A stretch of DNA of 64,000 nt. Source: an uncultured Clostridia bacterium (GTDB taxonomy: Bacteria; Bacillota; Clostridia; Christensenellales; Aristaeellaceae). The notes under the pieces were generated by a model. It made no database searches. It was given only the letters and a program-made list of their open reading frames with translations, and was not told the origin of the DNA. Positions 53,527 to 63,311 of this stretch are shown one piece after another (positions within the stretch are counted from its first letter, which is position 1; each line of letters opens with the position of its first letter). The position numbers and the translations under genes are program-made. The DNA lies in assembly GCA_947565865.1 (NCBI GenBank), contig CANOHT010000002.1, positions 62,001-126,000 on the forward strand, given 5' to 3'.

Positions 53527-55128
53527 ATGAACGAACTGACCGCTTATCTGCAAAATATCCAGCCGGAGCTGATGAACATCACCCGGCTTTTCGGCATTTC
53601 AGACGATTGCTGGCCGGAAGGCGGGCAAGAAAATGTCCAGGAAGGGGAAGGACAAGAAGAAAGCACGCGAAGCCTGCGCTTCACCTGGCAGGCGGCGGAG
53701 GACGCGGGGAATTACGTCTGCCGTGTTCGGGCCGGGACGCGGGAAAGCTGCCTGTCTGTGCCTATCCCCCCGGAGGAGGCGGATGAGCGGCTTCAAACGC
53801 TCCACCGCAAGCGGGCCGCGCGGCGGTTATGCAAGCAGGCGCTGTATGATCTCTGCCGGGAAACCACCGGCGTTCACCCGCCCTGGGGCAGCCTGACGGG
53901 CATCCGTCCCACTCACCTGATCTACGAGGCCATGGCCGACGGCCTTTCGGCGGAGGCTGCCGCGGACGCGCTGATCCGCCGGTTCGACGTCACCTCGGAG
54001 AAAGCGTCGCTGCTGCGGGAAATCGTCCATGTGCAGCGGCAGCTCCCGCCGCCGGGGGACGGCTGGATGGACGTGTACATCGGCATCCCCTTCTGCGCTA
54101 CCCGCTGCACCTACTGCTCCTTCTCCAGCGGGGAGATCGGCCGGGGAAAGCTGGTGGAGCCCTACCTGACCGCCCTGTTCCGGGAGATGGAGGCCGGGGC
54201 GGCGCTTCTGAAGGACACGGGCAAGCGCCTTCGGGCGGTGTATGTGGGCGGCGGAACGCCCACCTCCCTGAACGAGGCGCAGTTTGCCCGGCTGCTGGAC
54301 AAAATGATGCTTCTGTACCCCGGCGCCATGGAGTATACGGTGGAGGCCGGGCGGCCGGATACCATCACGCCGGGGAAGCTGCGGGCCATCCGCGCGGCCG
54401 GGGTGGGGCGCATCAGCATCAACCCGCAGACCATGAACGACCGCACCCTGCGGGTCATTGGCCGAGGGCACACCGCCGCTCAGGTGGAGGAGGCCTACGC
54501 CATGGCTCGGGCGGAGGGCGTGGGGCATATCAACATGGACGTGATCGCGGGCCTTCCCGGCGAGGATACGGCGGACTTTGCCCGTACCATGGAAGCGGCC
54601 CTGCGCCTGAAGCCGGAGAGCCTCACCGTCCACACCCTGGCCATTAAGCGATCCAGCCGTTTGCACCTGGAAAGCGCGCCGCTGCCCGACGGCGAGACTG
54701 CCGCGGCCATGGTGCGCATGGGTCTTGATACGGCCCGGAGGCTGGGCCTTCAGCCGTATTATCTCTATCGGCAGAAGTACATGGCCGGGAACCAGGAGAA
54801 CGTGGGCTACGCGCTGCCGGGCCACGCCTGTCAGTACAACGTGGACATCATGGAGGAGAATACCCATATCCTGGCCCTGGGCGCGGGCGGCATTTCCAAG
54901 CGAATTTATCCCGATGAGGGCCACATCGGCCGCAGCCCCAACGTAAGCAACATCGAGCTGTACACGGAGCGGGTGGCGGAAATGATCGCCCGGAAGCGGA
55001 CGCTGTTCCTTGAGGAGGGGGGAATGGACTGTGAAGAAAACCCTGCTGCTGCGGATTCTGCTGACGGCGGTCGGCCTGCTGTTCCTGGCCCTGACGCTGC
55101 TCAACCCACGGATGGAGACCAGCCTTGA
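53527..55128 (+). CDS. hemZ: Coproporphyrinogen dehydrogenase-like radical SAM protein HemZ, with run-on C-terminus
   Basis: A roughly 533-residue oxygen-independent coproporphyrinogen III oxidase-like protein. The radical SAM cluster motif is FCATRCTYCSF (CxxxCxxC), followed by YVGGGTPT and GRGHT-type motifs. An ATG 12 bases upstream (53515), overlapping the MBL gene, is an alternative start. The last 32 residues (DCEENPAAAD onward) are low-complexity and read through 98 bases of the next gene. One more G in the G6 tract at 55017-55022 would end the protein at a TGA (55032-55034) that overlaps the GTG start of the next gene, the expected junction. Frameshift or assembly error is likely. Confidence 0.88.
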   Translation: MNELTAYLQNIQPELMNITRLFGISDDCWPEGGQENVQEGEGQEESTRSLRFTWQAAEDAGNYVCRVRAGTRESCLSVPIPPEEADERLQTLHRKRAARRLCKQALYDLCRETTGVHPPWGSLTGIRPTHLIYEAMADGLSAEAAADALIRRFDVTSEKASLLREIVHVQRQLPPPGDGWMDVYIGIPFCATRCTYCSFSSGEIGRGKLVEPYLTALFREMEAGAALLKDTGKRLRAVYVGGGTPTSLNEAQFARLLDKMMLLYPGAMEYTVEAGRPDTITPGKLRAIRAAGVGRISINPQTMNDRTLRVIGRGHTAAQVEEAYAMARAEGVGHINMDVIAGLPGEDTADFARTMEAALRLKPESLTVHTLAIKRSSRLHLESAPLPDGETAAAMVRMGLDTARRLGLQPYYLYRQKYMAGNQENVGYALPGHACQYNVDIMEENTHILALGAGGISKRIYPDEGHIGRSPNVSNIELYTERVAEMIARKRTLFLEEGGMDCEENPAAADSADGGRPAVPGPDAAQPTDGDQP

Positions 55129-55582
55129 GGACATCCATGAGGGACGCAAGGCTACGGCCATGCTGACGCCCGGCGAGACCTGGGTCATTCCCCTGGGGCA
55201 GACCGGCAGGATCAGCGGCGTCAGCGTGGTGCTGTCCAATGTGAAGGAGGCCAGGGAGCTGACGCTTCAGATGGCGCTGATGCAGGGCGAGGAAACTGTC
55301 GCGGCCCAGTCCTTTTCCCTGGAGAAGGCAAAGGGCCACAGACGTGTGAAGCTGACGCTGGAAACGCCTATCCCCGTTCGGGAGAGCGCGCTCGCGCTGT
55401 CCGTGGAGGGTACGGGGCAGGTCAGCTTCCTGGGAGATGGCGAAGCCGCCGGGGTTCGGGTTTCTCAGGTTAAAACGGTGTACACCGCCGCCTCGGGCTT
55501 TTCAGGCCTGCTGCTTCTGCTGCTGGCCCTGACGCCGGCGGGGGAAAGCGGGAAGGAGCGCGATGTCCATGCGTCGGTATGA
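55031..55582 (+). CDS. Membrane protein of unknown function
   Basis: A 183-residue protein from a GTG start with AGGAGG upstream (55013-55018). It has an N-terminal helix (LLLRILLTAVGLLFLALTLL) and a C-terminal helix (GFSGLLLLLLALTP) around an extracytoplasmic beta-rich domain. It overlaps the DUF2142 gene by 20 bases, so the two probably work together. No family recognised. Confidence 0.75.
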   Translation: MKKTLLLRILLTAVGLLFLALTLLNPRMETSLEDIHEGRKATAMLTPGETWVIPLGQTGRISGVSVVLSNVKEARELTLQMALMQGEETVAAQSFSLEKAKGHRRVKLTLETPIPVRESALALSVEGTGQVSFLGDGEAAGVRVSQVKTVYTAASGFSGLLLLLLALTPAGESGKERDVHASV

Positions 55583-57032
55583 GAAATGGCTGGTGCTGAC
55601 GGCGCTGCTTCTGGTGACGGCGGCGGCGCTGATAGCGGCGCTCTGTGTCCCTGTGGCGGCGGTGGCGTGGGAGTGGGAGGACGGTGAACCCGCCGTTTGC
55701 CTGCTTCTGCGCGGGGGCGCTGCGCTCAACCTGCCGCTTTTGTTTTTCGGACTCACCGTGGGCTGGGGAGCGGTGTGGCTTGCCTGGCTGCTGACGCGGA
55801 AAAAGGTCGCCTGGCATCGGGTATGCTTTGCTATCCTTCTTTCCACGGGGATGATGCTGGTGCTGACACGTCCGGCGATGCCCCTGTCCACCTGGGATGA
55901 GGGCGTCCATCGGGAGAAAATTCTGCTGCTTGCCGGGCTGGAAAGCGTCACCTGGGCGGATTATCTGTTTACCTATACCACCTGGCTCTTTGGTTATGTG
56001 CCCTATGTCCTGGGGGCGGTTATCGGCAGGCTCCTCCGCCTGGGGGACGGCTGGATTTTTCGTATGGCGAATATGCTGGCGGTGCTCGCCCAGGCGGCGG
56101 TCAGCGCACTGGCGGTCAAGCACGCGCCCCGCTACAAGCTGACCTTCCTGACCCTGGCGGTGCTGCCTACCTGCGTATGGCTGGCTTCCAGCATGTCCTA
56201 CGACGGCACGGTGGTCAGCTATGTGCTGCTGGGCGCGGCGCTGCTGCTGGAGGAGCTGGACGCGCCCAATCGCCGTCTGACAGGCGTCCGGGCGATCACG
56301 CTGATGGCGGTTTTATGCCTGGGCACCCTGGCCAAACCGGCGTACAGCCTGCTGATCCTCATGGTCTGGCTGCTTCCACGGACAAAGTTCGCCAGCGGCA
56401 GGCGAAGCGCGGCCTTCAGGGCCTTTGCCGTGCTGGCGATGGTCATGTGCCTGCTGAGCCTGCTCATGGGAGCCTATGACGACCTGATGGCCGGTGACCC
56501 GCGCACGGACGATACGGATTCCGCCGGGCAGCTGGCCTATGTGCTGAATAATCCCGGCGCGGCCCTTGGCGTCCTGGGACGCTACATTCTGCGGGAGGTT
56601 CCCGCCCTGTACGGCCAGGCGGCGGATTTCTGGTGCGGCATGGGCGCCAATCACATGGTCTCCGCGCTGCTGCTGGCGGTGGTGGTGCTCAGCACCCTGT
56701 GCACCGCCGGGGAGGCAGAGGGAGGCCTGTGCCTGATAGCCGGCCGCAGGGCTGCCCTGGCGGTCTTGGGCTTCCTCCCGGTTCTGGCGCTCATCGGAAG
56801 CCAGTATATGGTCACCACGCCTCCCGGTATGGACGCAGTGCAGGGTATGCAGCCCCGCTATACCCTGCCGGTGCTGGTTTTCCCGGCCCTGGCCCTGGCG
56901 GCGCCCTACGGGCTGCGCCGCCGATGGAGCCCCGCCGCCGGAGGGATGGCGACGGCGCTGGCCGTTGGACTGTTCCTGCTGAACGTCTGCAACGGCTGGC
57001 AGTGGGTGATGGCGCCGTGCTATGGCGTGTAG
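55563..57032 (+). CDS. Polytopic membrane protein, DUF2142 family
   Basis: A 489-residue protein with about eleven helices. Family-like features are the first external-loop motif with TWDEGVHREK (acidic pair typical of GT-C-like folds), the SSMSYDGTVVSY block and QGMQPRYTLPVLVF near the C-terminus. DUF2142 proteins are suspected GT-C glycosyltransferases for cell-surface polymers; no reaction is established. The product of the overlapping upstream gene may be its partner. Confidence 0.8.
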   Translation: MSMRRYEKWLVLTALLLVTAAALIAALCVPVAAVAWEWEDGEPAVCLLLRGGAALNLPLLFFGLTVGWGAVWLAWLLTRKKVAWHRVCFAILLSTGMMLVLTRPAMPLSTWDEGVHREKILLLAGLESVTWADYLFTYTTWLFGYVPYVLGAVIGRLLRLGDGWIFRMANMLAVLAQAAVSALAVKHAPRYKLTFLTLAVLPTCVWLASSMSYDGTVVSYVLLGAALLLEELDAPNRRLTGVRAITLMAVLCLGTLAKPAYSLLILMVWLLPRTKFASGRRSAAFRAFAVLAMVMCLLSLLMGAYDDLMAGDPRTDDTDSAGQLAYVLNNPGAALGVLGRYILREVPALYGQAADFWCGMGANHMVSALLLAVVVLSTLCTAGEAEGGLCLIAGRRAALAVLGFLPVLALIGSQYMVTTPPGMDAVQGMQPRYTLPVLVFPALALAAPYGLRRRWSPAAGGMATALAVGLFLLNVCNGWQWVMAPCYGV

Positions 57033-57128
57033 TCCGGTTAGAAAAGCCGCCGCCTCTGCGGCGCCCCGCGGCACGCTGCCCGCATAGGGAGCGCCGCCTG
57101 CCGCATAGGATATGCAGGAAGGCTGGGC

Positions 57129-57157
57129 TTGCGCGGAGAATCCTTTGCTGGTATAAT
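57129..57157 (+). promoter_or_regulatory. Promoter of the cyclophilin-zapA-U32-mutS2 region
   Basis: TTGCGC (57129-57134), 17-base spacer, TATAAT (57152-57157) with TGG extended -10. Confidence 0.75.
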
Positions 57158-57216
57158 GATTTTGTTTGTCGGGTCTTCGCGCCGCGAGCGGCACGGAGCA
57201 AGAAAGGAGCAAGAAC

Positions 57217-57735
57217 ATGGCGCAGAATCCTACCTTTGTTATCACCATGGAAGACGGTCGGGAAATGAAGGGCGAATTGTACCCGGAGACAGCCCCCCAG
57301 TCCGTGGGCAATTTTGTCGCCCTAGCCAACAGCGGCTTCTATGACGGGTTGATTTTCCACCGGGTCATTCCCGGTTTCATGATCCAGGGCGGCGATCCCA
57401 AGGGCGTGGGCGTGGGCGGCCCCGGTTACAGCATCAAGGGCGAATTCGCCATGAACGGCGTCAATAATCCCCTGAAGCACACCTATGGCGTACTGAGCAT
57501 GGCCCGCAGCATGATGCCTGACTCCGCCGGAAGTCAGTTCTTCATCATGACCAGCGACAGCCCGCACCTGGACGGCCAGTACGCCGCCTTCGGCAAGGTG
57601 CTGGAAGGCATGGACGTGGCGGACAGCATCGTCAGCACCAAGCGGGATATGCGGGATAAGCCGCTGACCCCCCAGGTGATGAAGTCCATCCGCGTGGAAA
57701 CCTTCGGTCAGGTGTATCCCTTCGAGCAGATGTAA
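57217..57735 (+). CDS. Cyclophilin-type peptidyl-prolyl isomerase
   Basis: A 172-residue cytosolic cyclophilin without a signal peptide. Active-site motifs FHRVIPGFMIQGGDP (catalytic Arg) and SQFFIMT are complete, with the LDGQYAAFGKV end motif. AAAGGAG precedes the ATG at 57217. First gene after the promoter at 57129. Confidence 0.95.
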   Translation: MAQNPTFVITMEDGREMKGELYPETAPQSVGNFVALANSGFYDGLIFHRVIPGFMIQGGDPKGVGVGGPGYSIKGEFAMNGVNNPLKHTYGVLSMARSMMPDSAGSQFFIMTSDSPHLDGQYAAFGKVLEGMDVADSIVSTKRDMRDKPLTPQVMKSIRVETFGQVYPFEQM

Positions 57736-57801
57736 GATGGTTATCCGGCGCAGACAGGGCGATGGGGCTCCGTCTGCGCTTTTTGAAGGAGGGGAAGCGA
57801 A

Positions 57802-58077
57802 TTGGTCAAGCAGAAGACAACCGTCCGCGTGGCGGGGAAGGAGTATACGCTGGTGTCCTCGGAGCCGCCGGAGTACATGAACCGCGTGGCGGTGTATGTG
57901 GACCGCAAAATCAGCGAGACCGTCTTGGCGACCCGCCTGCCCGTGGATAAGGCGGCGGTGCTGACCTCCATCAACATTGCCGATGAACTGATGAAAAGCC
58001 ATGACGAAAACAGCCGACTGCGCCGGGAACTGATGAACGTGCGCCGGGAGCTGGAGGAAGCCCGCAAGGGCCAGTGA
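57802..58077 (+). CDS. zapA: Cell division protein ZapA
   Basis: A 91-residue FtsZ-associated protein. The N-terminal beta-hairpin domain (TTVRVAGKEYTLVSSEP) is followed by the conserved ADELMKSHDEN helix and a C-terminal coiled coil. It starts at TTG with AAGGAGGGG upstream. It lies directly before the U32 peptidase, a common Firmicute order. Confidence 0.92.
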   Translation: MVKQKTTVRVAGKEYTLVSSEPPEYMNRVAVYVDRKISETVLATRLPVDKAAVLTSINIADELMKSHDENSRLRRELMNVRRELEEARKGQ

Positions 58078-58092
58078 CAAGGAGCCGCAGGT

Positions 58093-60402
58093 ATGATGGA
58101 GACGCTCGCCCCCGCTGGTAATCGTGAAGCCCTTGACCGTGCCGTGGCCGCAGGCGCCACCGCGGTCTATTTGGGCTACGCGGCCTTCTCGGCCAGGGCG
58201 GGTGCGGGCAACTTTGACGAGGCGGCCCTGCGGGAGGCCGTGGCCTTCGCGCACCTGCATCATGTGCGGGTGCATGTCACAGTAAACACCCTCATCAAGG
58301 ACAGCGAACTGGACGGCGTGCTGGACGTGCTGCGGCTGCTGGCCTCCATCCCGGTGGACGGCGTGCTGGTGCAGGATCTGGGCGTGCTGCGCCTGGCCCG
58401 GCGGCACTTTCCCGCGCTGCCCATCCACGCCAGCACCCAGATGGCCATCCACAATGCCACGGGCGTTCGCTGGTGCAGGGAGCAGGGCATAACCCGCGCC
58501 GTGCTGGCAAGGGAATGCCGCCTGGATGAGATTCGCCTGTGCGCAAGGGAGGGCATCGAGATCGAGGTGTTCGGCCACGGGGCTCAGTGCGTGGCCGTCA
58601 GCGGGCAATGCCTGTTTTCTTCCGTGCTGGGGGGACGGTCGGGCAACCGGGGCCGCTGTGCCCAGCCCTGCCGTCTGCCCTATGTCTACCGGGGCGAGAC
58701 GGCGGCATGGCTTTCTCCCCGGGACGTATGCCTGCGGGATCATCTCGATGCGCTGGCCCTGGCCGGAGTGGCGTCCGTGAAGCTGGAGGGACGGCTGAAG
58801 CGGCCGGAATATGTGGCGACGGTGGCGGGCAGCTACCGAAGCGCCATGGAGGCCGTCGAGCAGGGGCGCTTCCGTAAGGCGGACGCGGCGGAGCGGCAGG
58901 AGCTTTTGCAGATTTTCCAGCGGGGCGGCTTCATGGAAGGCTATGCCATGGGTGCGGAGGACGCGGGGGTCATCTGCCGGGAGCGGGTGAACCATGGCGG
59001 CGTGGCCATCGGTACGGTGGAGGCCGTGGCGGGCAATCTGGCCCGGGTGCGGGTCTCCCTGCCGCTGCATGACGGCGATGGCCTGCAATTCCGCGGCGGC
59101 ACGGATCAGGAAATGGTGTACGCGGGCAAGGAGGTTCCGGCGGGGGGCGTGGCGGTGCTTCGCCTGCGCCCGGACATGCGGGTGAAGGCCGGGAACCAGG
59201 TGTTTCGACTAACGGACGCGGCGCAGCTCAATCGGGCCCGAGCGCTGCCCTTGCCGACCATACCTATTGCCATGACGCTGACGGCGCTGCCAGGTCAGCC
59301 GCTGACCCTGATGGCCACGGACGGCGCCAGCGCGATCACGGCTTTCGGGGAGCCTGTCTCCCCCGCCCGCAGCCGCGCCATGACCGAGGAAGATGCCCGC
59401 CGCAGCCTGGACAGAACCGCTGACACGGCCTTCCGACTGGACAGGCTTACCGTTGTGACCGATCAGGCTTTCGTGCCGGTGTCCGCGCTCAACGCCCTGC
59501 GCCGGGAGGTTCTCGATCGACTGGCAGAGGCTCGCATCGCGGCTTTTGCCCATTCTCCCGCGGAGGAATACGACCTGCCTGAGACCCCGCTGGCCGCCGG
59601 AGATGTGCCGGGGATGGTGATTGTCCGCACGGCGGAGCAGGCCGCCGCTGCCGCGAAGACGGGTCTGCGGCTGGTGTGGTATCCTGAGGATTTCCGCCCG
59701 GAAGCCCTCGAAAACACGCTGCCCCGGCTGCCGGAGGGATTGTGGTTCCAGCTGCCTATGGTGTGCGAGGAAGCCACGCTGAGGGTGCTTCACGATTTTG
59801 TGATTCGCCACCGGGAGCGCCTGGCGGGTGTGGTGCTGAACAACGTGGGCCAGCTGGGCCTGACCTGGCCGCTGCCTTACGGCGCGGGCATGGGCATCCC
59901 GGTGATGAACCGGCAGGCGATGCGGTTCCTGCTGGAGGCGGGCTGCGATTTTGTTACAGCGTCCCCTGAATGCTCCGGGGCGGAGCTGGCGCGGCTGACG
60001 GCGGGCGGGCCGCCGATGGCGGTTCCGGCCTGGGGGCGGACGCAGCTGATGCTGCTGCACCACTGCCCGGCCAGAACGGCCCTGAACTTTGACCACGGCC
60101 ATGCCGGATGCGCCTTGTGCGATCTGGGCGATCCCCGGGCCCTGGCGGGGACGGCCCTCACCGACCGCAAGGGCTACGATTTTCCGCTCCTGCGCCAGCG
60201 CCTGCCGGAGGGCTGCCTGGTGCGGCTGATGAACACGCTGCCCACGGACAACCTTGCCCGGGCCAGGACGGCGGGCTATACCCCGGTGTGCGAGCTGACC
60301 GACGAGACCGGCGACACGCTGACCGAGGCCGTCCGCGCCATCAGGGGCGAGGGTGAAGGGCGAAGGGCCACCGCCGGACATTGGCTTCGGCCGGTAGAAT
60401 GA
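58093..60402 (+). CDS. U32-family peptidase/hydroxylase-like protein with DUF3656-type extension
   Basis: A 769-residue protein. The N-terminal TIM-barrel-like U32 domain starts ETLAPAGNREALDRA and carries the family Cys signature in EVFGHGAQCVAVSGQCLFSS and the RGRCAQPCRLPY motif. The longer C-terminal part matches the large (DUF3656-containing) members. Some U32 proteins modify tRNA or rRNA (TrhP, RlhA) instead of cleaving peptides, so peptidase activity is not certain. AGGAGC precedes the ATG. It is followed by mutS2. Confidence 0.9.
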   Translation: MMETLAPAGNREALDRAVAAGATAVYLGYAAFSARAGAGNFDEAALREAVAFAHLHHVRVHVTVNTLIKDSELDGVLDVLRLLASIPVDGVLVQDLGVLRLARRHFPALPIHASTQMAIHNATGVRWCREQGITRAVLARECRLDEIRLCAREGIEIEVFGHGAQCVAVSGQCLFSSVLGGRSGNRGRCAQPCRLPYVYRGETAAWLSPRDVCLRDHLDALALAGVASVKLEGRLKRPEYVATVAGSYRSAMEAVEQGRFRKADAAERQELLQIFQRGGFMEGYAMGAEDAGVICRERVNHGGVAIGTVEAVAGNLARVRVSLPLHDGDGLQFRGGTDQEMVYAGKEVPAGGVAVLRLRPDMRVKAGNQVFRLTDAAQLNRARALPLPTIPIAMTLTALPGQPLTLMATDGASAITAFGEPVSPARSRAMTEEDARRSLDRTADTAFRLDRLTVVTDQAFVPVSALNALRREVLDRLAEARIAAFAHSPAEEYDLPETPLAAGDVPGMVIVRTAEQAAAAAKTGLRLVWYPEDFRPEALENTLPRLPEGLWFQLPMVCEEATLRVLHDFVIRHRERLAGVVLNNVGQLGLTWPLPYGAGMGIPVMNRQAMRFLLEAGCDFVTASPECSGAELARLTAGGPPMAVPAWGRTQLMLLHHCPARTALNFDHGHAGCALCDLGDPRALAGTALTDRKGYDFPLLRQRLPEGCLVRLMNTLPTDNLARARTAGYTPVCELTDETGDTLTEAVRAIRGEGEGRRATAGHWLRPVE

Positions 60403-60429
60403 ACTGACTGAATGATTGAGGAAACCGTG

Positions 60430-62787
60430 ATGATGAAAGAGAGAACCCTCCGGGTGCTGGAGTTCACAAAAATCCGTGACCAGCTGGCCGGGAAGGCCCT
60501 GACGGAGCTGGGGGCCGAGCGCTGCCGGGCACTCCTGCCCTCCTGCGATATGGCGGAGATCCGTCTGTGGCAGCAGGAGACCGAGGAGGCAGCGGTGGTG
60601 CTGCGATATATCGGCGGGCATCCCATGGTAGCCTTCTCCGATGTGCGGCCCTTCCTGGTTCTGGCGGACAAGGGGGCGGTGTTGTCTCCCGCGGCCCTGC
60701 TCAGCGTAGCGGAGCTGCTGCGGGCCTCCCGCGCCGCCCGGGACGCCCTGGTGACCGAGCGAGACAACACGCCCCTTCTTCGTCAGAGGGCTCAGGGGCT
60801 TTGTACCCTGCGCCATCTGGAGCAGGACATTACCGACGCCATCATCTCCGAGGATGAGATTGCCGACCGGGCCTCCTCCGAGCTGATGAACATCCGCCGC
60901 CACCTGCGGGGGGCCACCGAGCGCATCAAGGACAAGCTGAGCCAGATGACCCGGAACCCCACCTTCCAGAAATACCTGCAGGATCCCATCATCACCGTGC
61001 GCAACGACCGCTATGTTCTGCCGGTGAAGGCGGAATACCGCGCCAATGTGCCCGGTTTGGTGCACGACCAGTCCACCTCCGGGGCCACGCTGTTCATCGA
61101 GCCTATGGCGGCGGTGGAGATGGGCAATGAACTGAAGCAATGGGAGCTGAAGGAAAAGCAGGAGATTGAGCGCATCCTGGCGGCGCTGTCGGCGGAGGTC
61201 GCGCCCTATGCCGGGCAGCTGGCGGAGAGCATCGAATGTCTGGCTGATCTGGACTTCATTTTCGCCAAGGGCTTGCTCAGCCGGGAGATGCTCGCCGTCA
61301 CCCCCAAGCTCAACGACCAGGGGTTCGTCAACATCATCCGGGGCCGTCATCCGCTGATTGACCGGGAGAAGGTGGTGCCCTCCAACCTGTGGATGGGCAA
61401 GGATTTTACCACCCTCATCATCACCGGTCCCAATACCGGCGGCAAGACCGTGACGCTGAAAACCGTGGGCCTGTTTACCCTGATGGCCCAGGCGGGCCTG
61501 CAGGTTCCCGCCGATCTGGGTACGGAGCTGGCGGTGTTCGAGCAGGTTTTCGCCGATATCGGTGATGAGCAGTCCATCGAGCAGAGCCTGTCCACCTTTT
61601 CCAGCCATATGGTGAACATCGTGGGTATCATGCGGGAGGTTACTCCCCGGGATTTGGTGCTCTTTGACGAACTGGGCGCGGGCACTGACCCCACCGAGGG
61701 CGCGGCCCTGGCCCAGGCCATCCTGACAAGGCTTCTGCACATCCGCGTGCGCACCCTGGCCACCACCCATTACAGCGAGTTGAAGGCCTTCGCCCTGTCC
61801 ACCAAGGGGATCGAAAACGCCTCGGTGGAATTCGACGTGGAAACCCTGCGGCCCACCTATCGGCTCTCCATCGGCGTGCCGGGGAAATCGAATGCCTTTG
61901 AAATCAGCCGCAAGCTGGGTCTGCCCGAGAACCTTATCGACGCGGCGAAGCAGCTGCTTTCCGGGGACAATATCCGCTTTGAAGATGTTATCGCCAACGC
62001 GGAATACCACCGCCAGGTGGCTGAAAGGGAGCGGGAGATCGCCAAGCAGGCCAGCGCCGAGACCGTCAAGCTGCGGGACGAGGTGGAACGGCTGCGTAAG
62101 GAAATGGAGGAGCGCCGGGAATCCGCCATGCGCAAGGCCCGGGAGGATGCCCGCCGCCTGATGGAGCAGACCCGCCGGGAATCCGAGAGCATTCTGGCCG
62201 ACCTCAAGCGCATGAAAAAGGCCGCCCAATCTCCCGACGCCGAGGTGAGCGCCATCCGCAAGCGCATCGAGCAGGGGGTGGACAGCCTCTCCGAAGGGCT
62301 GACCCAGAAGGTGGACAACACCCTGCCACCCAAGACCGTCAAGCCCGGCGATCAGGTGAATATCCTGACCCTGGGCCAGAAGGGCACCGTGCTCTCCGCC
62401 CCTGATGCCAAGGGCGAGGTACAGCTGCAGGCGGGCATTATGAAATTCAAGGCCCACCTGAGCCAGCTGCGGCTCATCCGCCAGGAGCAGCCGCAGGTGA
62501 AAAAGGCCACCGTGAAGGCTCAGACCGGCGCCATGACCCGGGTGGTTAAAATGGAGTGCGACGTCCGCGGCATGACCCTCGACGAGGCGCTGAATGCCGT
62601 GGATCAATACCTGAACGAGGCCGTGCTGGCCGGCATGGGCGAGGTCAGCATCATTCACGGCAAGGGCACGGGGGTGCTGCGGGGCGGCGTCCAGCAGCAC
62701 CTGAAGCGGCACATGCTGGTGAAGGAGTTCCGCCTGGGCGTATATGGCGAGGGCGAGGACGGCGTGACGGTGGTAACGCTGAAATGA
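60430..62787 (+). CDS. mutS2: Endonuclease MutS2
   Basis: A 785-residue protein. The ATG at 60430 has AGGAAA upstream and starts with MMKERTLRVLEFTKI, the usual N-terminus; an ATG at 60412 is also open. Walker A is GPNTGGKTVTLKT, Walker B LVLFDELGAGTDP. A charged coiled-coil (about residues 500-620) and a C-terminal Smr nuclease domain (HGKGTGVLRGGV) follow. MutS2 acts in recombination control and, in Firmicutes, on collided ribosomes. Its stop overlaps the GNAT start (ATGA). Confidence 0.95.
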   Translation: MMKERTLRVLEFTKIRDQLAGKALTELGAERCRALLPSCDMAEIRLWQQETEEAAVVLRYIGGHPMVAFSDVRPFLVLADKGAVLSPAALLSVAELLRASRAARDALVTERDNTPLLRQRAQGLCTLRHLEQDITDAIISEDEIADRASSELMNIRRHLRGATERIKDKLSQMTRNPTFQKYLQDPIITVRNDRYVLPVKAEYRANVPGLVHDQSTSGATLFIEPMAAVEMGNELKQWELKEKQEIERILAALSAEVAPYAGQLAESIECLADLDFIFAKGLLSREMLAVTPKLNDQGFVNIIRGRHPLIDREKVVPSNLWMGKDFTTLIITGPNTGGKTVTLKTVGLFTLMAQAGLQVPADLGTELAVFEQVFADIGDEQSIEQSLSTFSSHMVNIVGIMREVTPRDLVLFDELGAGTDPTEGAALAQAILTRLLHIRVRTLATTHYSELKAFALSTKGIENASVEFDVETLRPTYRLSIGVPGKSNAFEISRKLGLPENLIDAAKQLLSGDNIRFEDVIANAEYHRQVAEREREIAKQASAETVKLRDEVERLRKEMEERRESAMRKAREDARRLMEQTRRESESILADLKRMKKAAQSPDAEVSAIRKRIEQGVDSLSEGLTQKVDNTLPPKTVKPGDQVNILTLGQKGTVLSAPDAKGEVQLQAGIMKFKAHLSQLRLIRQEQPQVKKATVKAQTGAMTRVVKMECDVRGMTLDEALNAVDQYLNEAVLAGMGEVSIIHGKGTGVLRGGVQQHLKRHMLVKEFRLGVYGEGEDGVTVVTLK

Positions 62788-63311
62788 CCATCGCCGCCGC
62801 GCTGACAGCCGCTCTGTCCTATGCGGTTCGTCCGCTGACCCCCGCTGACCTGCCGGCGCTCCATGCCCTTTGCCTGGGCAATACCGCATACTACGCCCAC
62901 ACGACCCTTCGCCCCACGACGGAGAATCTCAGGGCAGATCTGACTGCCCTGCCGCCGGGCAAGACCATGCGGGACAAGCACTTTCTTGGCCTGTTCGATG
63001 ACAGCGGTCTGCTGGCCGCGCTGGATGTCATCACCGGCTATCCCGCTGAAGACGCGGCCTGGGTGGGCTGGCTGATTCTCCGCGCGGACCGGCAGGGACA
63101 GGGCCTGGGTTCCGCCGTCGTCGCCGCGCTGTGGCGCTGCCTGGCGGAAGCGGGCTATACGCAGGCGCGCCTGGCCGTCCTGGAAGGGAATGAGGGCGCC
63201 TGGCGCTTCTGGCAGCGGCAGGGCTTCTACCCCGACGGGGAAAGTCAAACGACCGACATGGGCGTGGCGCGGCCGATGACCAAATGGCTGACAAGGAGGT
63301 TCCTTGAATGA
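62784..63311 (+). CDS. GNAT-family N-acetyltransferase
   Basis: A 175-residue protein with the acetyl-CoA-binding motif RADRQGQGLGSAVV and a C-terminal GNEGAWRFWQRQGF block. The ATG overlaps the mutS2 stop by four bases, and its stop overlaps the arr start by four bases (ATGA), so all three are translationally coupled. The substrate is unknown; co-location with an antibiotic-modifying gene is suggestive only. Confidence 0.85.
   Translation: MTIAAALTAALSYAVRPLTPADLPALHALCLGNTAYYAHTTLRPTTENLRADLTALPPGKTMRDKHFLGLFDDSGLLAALDVITGYPAEDAAWVGWLILRADRQGQGLGSAVVAALWRCLAEAGYTQARLAVLEGNEGAWRFWQRQGFYPDGESQTTDMGVARPMTKWLTRRFLE

Noticed and set aside
59209..62889. A 1226-codon open frame on the minus strand opposite the U32 and mutS2 genes
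   Set aside because: It is a shadow of GC-rich coding DNA; the + strand has complete family motifs. Other long antisense frames (49643-52306, 31895-34252, 16048-17973) were rejected for the same reason.
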